Assembly: GCA_032690845.1 (NCBI GenBank)
Contig: CM064433.1
Span: forward strand, 36,330,658 to 36,394,657
Direction: 5' to 3'
Length of the DNA stretch: 64,000 bases
Origin: Eleusine coracana subsp. coracana
Taxonomy: Eukaryota; Streptophyta; Magnoliopsida; Poales; Poaceae
Positions 11,620-19,667 of this stretch are shown one piece after another. Made by a program: the position numbers and the translations under genes. The notes under the pieces were generated by a model, which saw nothing but the letters and a program-made list of their open reading frames with translations, was not told the origin of the DNA and ran no database searches. Numbering within the stretch: position 1 is the first letter of the stretch; the number at the start of each line of letters is the position of its first letter.

Positions 11620-12089
11620 ATTGTTAAGCCTTTGCCCTGTGCCTTGGTCATGGCACACGGCAAATGAGGGAGTTTCTGCTTACCTAGAAACTACCTTTGA
11701 TGTGTGCCATGACCAAGGCACACACAAAGGCTCAATCTTTGCCGTGTGCCATGACCAAGGCACATGACAAAGGTTGAATCTTTGCCGTGTGCCATGACCA
11801 AGGCACACGACAAAGATTGAACACTTTGCCGCGTGCCCGACGGGAGGCACACGAGAAAGCACGCCGTCACCATGGGAGAAGGTAACGGCGCCTTTTTTTT
11901 TACCGTCGGCCAGCCAAGGCACACGGCAAAGACTTTGCCGTGTGTCCGACAGAAAGCACATGGCAAAGAGGCCTTTGCCGACGGCTTTTTTGCCGTGCGC
12001 CATATGCCGTGTGTTACCGACGGCAAAGACATTGCCGTGGGTATTTTTGTTTTTGCCGTGTGCCTGCAAATGTCCTGTTTCCCGTAGTG
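11620..12089. repeat. CACTA-1 right subterminal repeats and terminus
   Basis: Dense TTTGCCGTGTGCC motifs alternating with GGCACACGGCAAA. Between 11640 and 11820 a CATGACCAAGGCACA-type unit repeats about four times. The terminal repeat ends ...CCCGTAGTG at 12089. Confidence 0.9.
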
Positions 12090-12371
12090 GGAGTACCGCT
12101 TCCACTCATGGACGCCCAATCAGAACTTAGGTTCCACCTGTTACTCCCCTTTGCAACCAGCGGTGAGTACCAGAGTGTGAGGTGGAATTTGGTGTCACCT
12201 GCTCTACTTGCTAAGCAAGAACAAGTTGGGGAATTGTCTTTTCTTTTCATAACTTAGGTTCCACGGTACATGGCTGCTCGCTATAAGTGGAGCCTCACAT
12301 CACACACACCACCAAGTCGCCCCCATGCACTTCCCTTAAGCGAAAGCGAAATTATACATAATACGTTTCAG

Positions 12372-12575
12372 TCCATCTAAAATGCTTTGGCAGAAGTGCG
12401 CCACGGTCCACCGAACCCCGTATCTCTCAAGATGACGCCATGGGTGGAATGTTAGTCGCTACAAACAGATCAGTGTTTGACGTCTTCAGATGCTTCACTT
12501 ACCGTGATGACTGGAAATTTCAGAGTGGAGGCAATGACAAAGAGGTTGCCTGCTCTGAATGGTCCAGCACTTCAG
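12372..12575 (+). other. Candidate host exon, unrecognised (68 codons)
   Basis: An uninterrupted frame lies between an acceptor-like ACGTTTCAG (ending 12371) and an AG|GTACAT donor at 12575/12576. The encoded segment has balanced composition with Trp, Cys, Phe and Tyr, for example DDAMGGMLVATNRSVFDVF and YRDDWKFQSGGNDKEVACSEW, unlike the low-complexity frames nearby. It contains no stop, which stands out among decayed relics. I do not recognise a domain. It could be a fragment of a host gene or a transduced exon. The repeated copy at 46873-47076 is unchanged. Confidence 0.35.
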
Positions 12576-13534
12576 GTACATTCGCTTACCTAGCCCATGA
12601 CTCTGCTTTGCCTTAGTGCTTAGTAAGATTTAGTATTGAGATATTTTAGTTGACCTCAAGCAACAGCCAAAAGAAACAGAAAAAACTACCTAACGTGTTA
12701 CTTGACTGTCGGCAAATACTCATCTTCCAAATGTTTTGGGGTTAGACGTTTTGGCTGTTTTGATACAGCAACCTAGTCAAAGATATAGGCACTCTTCACC
12801 TAATTTCGCAAATACTTCTTATTTTTTCCTAAAATAACTATTTTCAACATAAAAATAGAGAAAACAAGAATGAGAAATAAGATATAAGCACTATATACTG
12901 AGTTCTCGGTGTTCGTTTGAATAATGCATTGGAAGGCACCATTGAATTTCATGTATAGATTTTTAAGCAAATATAATTGAGTGGTGGAGTGGAGGGAATG
13001 TGTAACAAAGTAATCGTAGCATAACAAAACCTGTGATAGAATAGATTAGGTAAAACAAAAGAGCCTTAGGTGTAGTGAAAGTTTTATAAATACATTGTGG
13101 CATGGAACCAAGAAGGGATGGCAAGTAAACATTGAGTTGTCTGCGATCTTAGAGATGTCTAAGCCCAATAATGCAAGATTACAACCTATTTCTTGACAAA
13201 ATAAAGGAAAAATTGCACGGGCCATTTGTTCTAGTTTTATGAAAAAGGAAAAATGGTTGTAGACTATGCAAGTCAAAATAAAGATGGTTTCAGACAGTGC
13301 CAACATGGACAATGTTTTTTTATCAAACTCCTGTCTTTGAATCCGTTCACTTCATAAAGTAAAAGTTAGCTACATACTGTATTAAATTGGACATCGTTCT
13401 CTCTACAACTAAAAGACAGAAGACTACGCAGACAGTTCACTCTGCATTCGTATTGCTAGTGCAATGTAATGCTGTGACTCAACCTGAATCATTCAGGCAA
13501 GGAGCTTGAAAAAGTGTGGCCTGATTTAGAAATC
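12576..13534. other. AT-rich interval without recognised features
   Basis: No coding frame of convincing composition and no structured repeat seen. Small minus-strand frames at 12800-13312 are hydrophobic and AT-driven. Confidence 0.5.
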
Positions 13535-13549
13535 AAAATCATTCTAGCT
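13535..13549. repeat. LINE target site duplication, left
   Basis: AAAATCATTCTAGCT, repeated exactly at 14282-14296 after the LINE poly-A. The first As may belong to either the tail or the target. Confidence 0.85.
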
Positions 13550-14281
13550 CTCTGAAGTTATCCTCGAGCCGATGTCCTAGATGTACATACTTGGCGCCTG
13601 TCCTCCTTTGGTCAGTATACAGAAAAATCAGCATATGAAGCAATATTCCAAGGTGCGATGCAGTTTGGCCCGTGGAAGCGCATATGGCGTACTTGGGCGC
13701 CCGGTAAGTGTAGGTTCTTCATGTGGTTAGCAGCTCATAAGCGATGCTGGACAGCGGATCGGCTGGCACGGAGCAACCTTCCACATCCGGAACAATGCCC
13801 TCTCTGTGATCAGGGCAATGAGACCATTGAACACATGCTCACTGGCTGTGTATTTGCACGCCAATTCTGGTAGCTCCTTCTGAAGCGATGGCTTAGCAAA
13901 CCTATTTCCTCAGCCTCGGACGTTATCTTTGATGACTGGTGGAGTCGGGTCATTTCTGTAGTGGCTGGCATGGTGCGAAAGGGTCATGCTGGGTGCGTGA
14001 ATGCTATGGCCCGACTGCAAAGACTGTGTTCAATGATGCTTCCCGGAACCTTACGGCCGTTCTTGCCATGGCCGGGGAAATCAAGTACTGGAACATGGCT
14101 GGCGCAAAGGCCCTGTCCTTGCTGACCAGCCATGCTACAGACCAAGACTAGTTAGAGTGTGGGTGTATGTGTTGGTCGGGTTGTTGGAAAGTCTTAAAAG
14201 GTGCGAATGTAATTTGAAACTCTTGTAATCGTTTTTTCTATTAATACAATGATACGCAGCTCTTCTGCATATTCGAGGAAA
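13550..14281 (+). mobile_element. 5'-truncated LINE (L1-type) retrotransposon
   Basis: A 732-bp insertion flanked by a 15-bp exact target duplication. It holds the end of ORF2 (zinc-binding RT domain) and a 3' UTR ending ATACGCAGCTCTTCTGCATA...TTCGAGGAAAAA, which resembles the 3' ends of plant L1 LINEs. 5' truncation is usual for these elements. Confidence 0.9.
13562..14151 (+). pseudogene. LINE ORF2 C-terminal relic with RT zinc-binding (zf-RVT) domain
   Basis: The frame at 13562-13873 reads the KSAYEAIF and PGKCRFFMWLAAHKRCWTADRL blocks, then CPLCDQGNETIEHMLTGC, the Cys-Cys-His-Cys pattern of the zinc-binding domain found at the end of plant LINE ORF2. TAG at 13871 interrupts it (likely an old CAG or another sense codon). 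The frame continues to about 13985, then shifts by one base. The second frame carries the conserved FNDASRNL...LAMAGEIKYWNMAGA tail and ends at TAG 14149. The reverse transcriptase core and endonuclease are lost by 5' truncation. The element is dead by itself. Confidence 0.85.
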
Positions 14282-14296
14282 AAAATCATTCTAGCT
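14282..14296. repeat. LINE target site duplication, right
   Basis: Exact copy of 13535-13549. Confidence 0.85.
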
Positions 14297-15032
14297 TTTA
14301 TTCGAGTGGCCTGATGAAAACAACAACAGTATAGAAACGGTGTCTGATAATTGAGCAGGTTCTGAAAGAAACGGAGGATAACCTATCTGGAGCCTGAATC
14401 TTCTCCTTTTTGAGTGCTCATGCTTGAAGAGTGTGAGGCGTGGCTGGGTACGGAAGCCACTGCTTCAATCAAGATACTGAAATTTTCAAGATCTAGTGAT
14501 GATTGAAGATGCTGAATATTTGATAACATTTCTATAAGACCAGTGCTTGCTACGCATGAAAATATGTATACCAACTCCTATAAAGCAACATCAAATTCAG
14601 GGTTAGCACGCCATTGATTCCTGCATCTGTCAAAATAATTTGAGTGTTTGTTTTTGTTGCTTGATTCCTGTCTCTCTCAAATTTCCAATGGCACCTAAGA
14701 AATTATTTCTTTGTTTCCCAACAGAGCATCCAGACTTCGAGTTTAGCACAGTAAAGATTAGAAATAGATGCCTGCCTCTTATTGTTTTGCCAAATAATAG
14801 CACTGTTTTTTAATCTCAATTTAGTTAGTGTTTTGATGGGTCGATCATATGCTTTTCCCTGGCTTCCACATGGGCAGATTGATCAGTATTGCTTATTAAA
14901 GAAAGGAAGTTGTATCTGTAATGTCAAACATTGGCAAAGGAATTTGAGCCTTGTTTTATCAGCGTACAGTGGCTTGCAATGACATTGCGAAGTGCTGAGC
15001 TGCTTGCATGGCTAAGGGGACTAGCATTCTTG
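14297..15032. other. Unassigned interval
   Basis: No recognised gene or repeat. A 63-codon minus-strand frame at 14383-14574 has balanced composition but no ATG and no known motif; it could be an exon fragment. Confidence 0.4.
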
Positions 15033-15044
15033 GATAATGTTGCA

Positions 15045-15168
15045 TTGCTGCTGCAATTTCTCTTTGTTCCCTTTTATTAGCCTAGGCTGCTTGCTTGTAC
15101 TGAGCTTCTTTTGTTCCTCTATCAAAATGAAACAGCAGAACACCTGCCGTATTCCCTTTTTAAAAAAA
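15045..15168 (+). mobile_element. Short retroposon with A-tail (LINE tail or SINE)
   Basis: A 124-bp insert ending ...CAGAACACCTGCCGTATTCC, then T5A7. This resembles the end of plant non-LTR elements, where a short inverted motif precedes the A-tail. It is flanked by GATAATGTTGCA (15033-15044) and GATAATGCTGCA (15169-15180), a 12-bp target duplication with one mismatch. Too short to assign to a family. The A-run is one base shorter in the second copy. Confidence 0.5.
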
Positions 15169-15539
15169 GATAATGCTGCAGCAATCTGACAAAAATGGAG
15201 TCTTGAACTTTTTCTTTGGTACAGAGCTTTGAACTTGAAGCAACGATCAGCTTAAGCAACCATCCTATGCTACCAAGCTCTGTCGCAACTCACAATTTCG
15301 AGCCATACTACTATAATACTGCATTGGATGTTATTATTCGTGGTGCGTGCAGTTGTTGCTTTGCAAAACAGAGAGACGAAATAGTGGTCAAGTGACTAGA
15401 AATTTGCAGCTGGCAAATCAGGACACCAGTTTCACACAGGCCTAATTGTTGGGATTCTCCAGCACCAATTTTTTTTCCATCTCGGATACAATTCATCATG
15501 TTCTTCCTCCCATCTTTCATCTTAGGCCATGGCCTTGAA

Positions 15540-15790
15540 GCTGAAACTAAGAACAAATGTTACCTGGAATGTGCAGATTTTGGCGAAAAGAAGAGCTGAC
15601 GGAGCAGCCAGTGAAACAGGGGAACTGCCAGTCCCATGCATTCCACTCGAGCCGGCGCCGGCGAGTATCTGAGATAGGGCCGAATGACTCAATGGCGGCG
15701 GACAAATAACTATGGGGGCAAGTGGAGGTCGGCGGTGGTGGCGCGCCTTGCCGGTTGCAATTGTTGCGGGCGCCAAACATTTAGAAAACG
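15540..15790 (-). other. Exon-like GC-rich minus-strand segment, unrecognised
   Basis: The minus strand is open in two frames between about 15821 and 15522. One frame has a LEWNAWDWQF string. A GTAACA donor-like site follows the open part at about 15562. The segment is compositionally distinct from its surroundings. No family can be named. Confidence 0.2.
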
Positions 15791-15796
15791 CCCCCA

Positions 15797-15900
15797 TTAG
15801 AATCGCAACTATCGACCGCACTCCAGATTATTTACAGACACACCCTTAGTTGGGATCACAACTATTGACCGTGATCTAGAATAGGGGGTTATTTGTAAAT
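15797..15900. repeat. Degenerate two-unit tandem repeat
   Basis: Unit 1 (15797-15838) ATCGCAACTATCGACCGCA and unit 2 (15850-15900) ATCACAACTATTGACCGTGA share a diverged core followed by TTATTTACAGA / TTATTTGTAAA. Function unknown. Confidence 0.55.
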
Positions 15901-16296
15901 ACATTGGATTACAATACAATTAGTGAAAACCCCCTAATTCAGTTGCCGCCTGTCTTCCCATTGGCTCTTCCTTGCACCATGGCTGCCGCCGCTTGCCGTC
16001 ATCCTCACCGGACTGTGAAGTCCCTTCCCAATGACACCGTGCTCGATCTCTCATACCAGTCACCTTCAAACTCTTCGGAATCCCCAAGCAAATATAGGAT
16101 GGTGGAGGTAACACCATGAACAGTTGCAACTCAGGCTGACGAGCGGCGGCCATGTCGACTTTTCTGGTGCCTGTAGGTTTTGACACTGCACATGATGTTA
16201 GGTGAAAGTAAGGAACCATCTTCATGTGCCATGGCTTCCAGATGACAAAGTTTTGAAGATGATTCAAAAATGGATTTATTATTTTGTGAGTTCAGC
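15901..16296 (+). other. Interval with a weak small ORF
   Basis: ATG at 15979 in a good plant context (CACCATGGCTGCC) opens a 46-codon frame to TGA near 16117. No known motif; it may be chance or the eroded start of a gene. Confidence 0.15.
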
Positions 16297-16544
16297 GAAA
16301 GGGGCTCTAGCCGAGTGGTTAGGTACCCTAGCCGCACATCTCAGGTCCTAGGTTTGATCCCGGTGGGGACGAATTATGACCTGGGTTAAAAAAAATCCTC
16401 TCACCTCTCCACAATCTCAAAGCATGGGTTAAGACCCGGCTTGGTCACGGGTAATGGTGCTTTGCGCCGGTCCGGCTCTAACAGGGATCATGTGGCCCTG
16501 GTGTAAGGGACGGAGAGGGGTTTGGAGGTTTTCTCGGCCTGTGT
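16297..16544 (+). mobile_element. tRNA-derived SINE (Au-like)
   Basis: The head GGGGCTCTAGCCGAGTGGTT (16301-16320) matches a pol III A box, and GGTTTGATCCC (about 16351-16361) matches a B box. The spacing fits a tRNA head. The body continues through GACCTGGGTTAAAAAAAATCC and ends near TTTTCTCGGCCTGTG, as in Au-type plant SINEs. The arms do not fold as a convincing mature tRNA, so this is a SINE, not a tRNA gene. Clear target duplications were not found. Confidence 0.65.
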
Positions 16545-16680
16545 TCATTGCTGAATTTGTGGTTAATATGAGCTGAATCTATAACCAGTTCTTGTGACCC
16601 ACTAAATTATGTAATGCAGTTGCAATCAAGCAACATAATTTTAGAGTGGGGGCATTGATGCTTGCCTCTGCCTACGTTAT

Positions 16681-16946
16681 TGTTGAGCTATTATGCACTG
16701 ATCAGGTGCACCCAAAAGCCTAAGCTAATAGGAAAAAATGTATAATTCACTTATGATTCAACACTCCCCTTCACATGCAGCTCACTCGGGGTGCAAAATA
16801 GGAGTGGCGCAGCAGAAAATACGGTCACTGGGATTTGAACTCAAGACCTCTAACTTTGATACCATGTTACGCTACTATTGATGAACCAGTTGCACCAAAA
16901 GACTAAGCCATTGAGGAAAGATGAACAATTCACTTATGATTCAACA
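16681..16946 (-). mobile_element. SMART-like miniature LTR retrotransposon (266 bp)
   Basis: Read on the minus strand: an 82-bp LTR (16946-16865) starting TGTTGAATCATAAGTG and ending TAACA; at once a primer site TGGTATCAAAG (16864-16854) complementary to the 3' end of initiator Met tRNA; about 90 bp of internal sequence; a purine tract GTGAAGGGGAG (16774-16764); and a second LTR (16763-16681) ending AACA. Flanks GTTAT (16676-16680) and ATTAT (16947-16951) look like a 5-bp target duplication with one change. Size and layout match the SMART / FRetro129 class described in grasses. There is no coding capacity, so it must have moved with borrowed enzymes. Confidence 0.8.
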
Positions 16947-16951
16947 ATTAT

Positions 16952-19280
16952 GAGTTTGGCACATTTGAGCTAGGAATAGACTCAATTGGCTTACTTTTTG
17001 TCTTCTGCCAAATATCGTCATATTGTCAAGCTTAAGTGTTATAATCTGTGTTTGTTGAACAACCATTAAAAATGTCTGACTTGTAGAATTTCTATTAGGG
17101 AACATAAGACATAACATCTGAATCTGATTACAATGGGTTTATGGAAATGAAATGTTTTGCATGCCTCAACATGGCTACTACATACATGCAGAACACCGAA
17201 GGACCCAACAACACTTTGTGACTGTATTACAATACAGTTTTCCATGATATACATCAATAAAAAAGTTGCAAGATCCCCAATTCTAGAATTACCCAAATAT
17301 TTTCAGACAATTAGTTTCAGTGGTAACTACTCTGTAGCTATAAATGTGGTCTCTGGAACTGCAAAATCCGGAGGAAATCAATTGTTCAGTGCCATGACCA
17401 TTTCAGTCTAGAGAATCCAAGAGTTTTCTCAGTGTAACTGAAGCTATACAAACTTTCTCAAGTTCCCTGCCGTTCCATATCTGTGCACCTGGTTTGCAGT
17501 TTAATTATCTCATGCTTGCAGAGATATCCTGCATTGCCACACATGGGAACAAGTGAATCTGGGTTGAGGTGGACAGGGACCTTCGATTCTCCTTAGCGTT
17601 TTTTAGATAATGGGAAAGATTGCATTACACACTACCTTGGCCTTCTAAGAAACTACAGCCTCATGGCCTTGACTTCTTAGAAAGTTACGGCCAAACACAA
17701 TCACCAATGTCAGTCGGCCCAAATCAGATGTGCCCAATCACATACTAATGCACATATCTATTTATTAATAAAAGGAGATGAAGTTTCTCAGTTGGATGTC
17801 TAGAAAAATAGAGAAATAGCCTCTAAATTCTCACAAAAAAGCAAAACATCCGGCCCTCAATTCCCCATCTCACAACTGAAGAGAGACATCCAGCCTTCCA
17901 TTTTCAATGTATCCACTCGTGAAATAAGTCTGGCCCGGGTACAACCCTCAATAACGAAGCGATCAGAATAGCCCAAATGTGATGTACGCAGGACCGCTGC
18001 TTCCATCCATGAATATACCCTATCATATCAATGGCGATGTCTGGATTGGAGTACACAGGAAACTTGCAATCGATTTGCCTAGCACCACCGTCATGTCGCT
18101 TGGCTTGATGAAGTGATGCCTTGAACATTATTGACCGGTTGGGGAGCAGAAGTGCAGAACAAAAGATCTATAATCAAACATCAGGTGTGAATGCCCATCT
18201 ACCTTTGCCCTATCATTTTCCATCCTCATGATTAGGACTAAGTCAGCCCGTAGAATTCAGAAGAGGAGTGGGTGGTCAGATGGATTGCAACGTGTGCACG
18301 GCCGGCACGACAATTCGTCAAATACATCAGCCGCTTGCCTTGCCGCAATGTGTCGTCACGCTGAGTTAACGAGGTGGATAGGTGCATGGCAAGAGGGAGC
18401 GCGCTGGGTTCTTTCAGATTGGGATAACTATCACCAGCGAGGCCTGATGATGCTTAAATCACGATGGGTTCTTGACATGAACTAGGTCATGGAGTTCTTC
18501 AGCGCCCAGCAGGTGCGACTTCACTGGAGTTGCGGACTAAGACCATCAATCACTGCCGGCCCATCAGTTGTCACAGCAGTCTGACAGAGGACGAGGTGTC
18601 ATGTTCGGGTTCTCCTGATCATGTCCATGGGTTGGTCCTTGGTCACTGCAAAATCCGATCAAATTTTTCATCAGCTAAGGACGCCAATGTCATTGATGGT
18701 GACGGTCTTCCTTTTTTCAACTCCAACACGGAAGATCAGCTGATCTGAAGGTTCTCTTGATATTCCGCCACAATACCAACTGACATAGAGTATGCTATTT
18801 TCAGAAAGGTCATCGTAATGAAACAGGTTGGTATTAACAAGGTATGAAGCCATCTGCAGTGACAAACCTGAATTAGGAACTATCTATTTTAATTTTATAT
18901 TGATGAATTTCGCCAAAAAAATATAGTGATAAACCTTTATAGGCAGATTACTATATTTCCAGCATTTATCCTCTGCATTAACTAGCCCTTCTTTCTTTAA
19001 AACAAATCCAAAGTTCAGGTAACTGATATAGAAAGATAGAAAAATATCACAACTACAAAATACTCTGCTCGAATAAGCACACAACTTCTGGTGACTATTT
19101 GCTAAGACATGCAAGGTGCAACAAACCTTCTTGTGGCTACCAAACATTATAAACATCCTCGAAGAAATATTGTAGTTCATTTGTCATGAATGGAATCTCT
19201 GTGACACTTATGGCCCATCCAGGTTTCAATTTTCACACAAAAAAAATCACATGTTCCTTCGATACAGATAACAATGCATT
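16952..19280. other. Unassigned interval (about 2.3 kb)
   Basis: No recognised protein, RNA or transposon end. Small frames at 17066-17411, 17904-18128 (minus) and 18228-18748 (plus) carry no known motif. The string TTTTTTAGATAATGGGAAAG near 17600 resembles sequence found at grass retroposon 3' ends, but no element could be bounded. Confidence 0.4.
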
Positions 19281-19489
19281 TTTTTTGCTTAATGTACAAG
19301 GACAACCACTCACAAAACTATGTTGGGCATTCAGCACAGTATTATTCAACATCCTATGGCACTGCACATGCTCCTTGTACTTAGATTTACAATATAAGAC
19401 TACACTTTTTTGCTCAATGTAAAAAAACAATCACTCACCAAAACTATATTGGGCGTTCAACACATTTTGATTCAACAGGCTACGACACA
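19281..19489. repeat. Diverged direct repeat of about 83 bp
   Basis: 19281-19362 and 19405-19489 share TTGCTTAATGTACAAGGACA / TTGCTCAATGTAAAAAAACA and ACTATGTTGGGCATTCA / ACTATATTGGGCGTTCA in order. It lies in a T-rich region just upstream of element A. Confidence 0.6.
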
Positions 19490-19662
19490 TCTTTCTTCGG
19501 TGAAATATCCTGCCATAGTTTGTCTTTTATTATTTATATCTTAGTAATCTTTTACAGAGATATATTAATATAATGTATACTAAAACTATTGGTAACAGTA
19601 AAGCAATATATGAATCAAAGTATATTATGAAAATCTAGACATTATCAACATGCTAGCCCATG

Positions 19663-19667
19663 CAATT
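19663..19667. repeat. Element A target site duplication CAATT, left
   Basis: Identical to 34709-34713 at the other end of the element. Confidence 0.9.

Larger units (their letters stand above)
3360..12089 (+). mobile_element. CACTA-1 (En/Spm-type) DNA transposon, decayed, with nested solo LTR
   Basis: The right end is clear: ...CCGTAGTG at 12089, which reads CACTACGGGAAACAGGA on the minus strand. Repeated TTTGCCGTGTGCC motifs in both orientations precede it (11620-12075). The matching left subterminal block lies at 3388-3790, with further copies at 7925-8070. Between them are GC-rich leader exons, a TNPD-like transposase relic and a last exon. A solo LTR (4015-7503) splits the left part. The left terminus is not clean: only a GGGAAAC-AGG-like string at 3364-3373 resembles the terminal repeat, so the left coordinate is approximate. 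Known CACTA elements make 3-bp target duplications; only the right flank (GGA) can be read. It cannot encode active transposase, because most of the catalytic region is missing and the rest has stops. Confidence 0.85.

Noticed and set aside
11620..12089. CRISPR-like or satellite array
   Set aside because: Short repeats alternate in orientation with irregular spacing and end in a CACTA terminus; they are transposon subterminal repeats in plant DNA.
15540..15790. N-terminal part of an SPL-type transcription factor on the minus strand
   Set aside because: Only a short W-rich string (LEWNAWDWQF) recalls such starts; no SBP domain or supporting sequence nearby.
16297..16375. tRNA gene (Leu/Ser-like head)
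   Set aside because: A and B boxes are present but the arms do not pair as a full cloverleaf, and the sequence continues as a SINE body.
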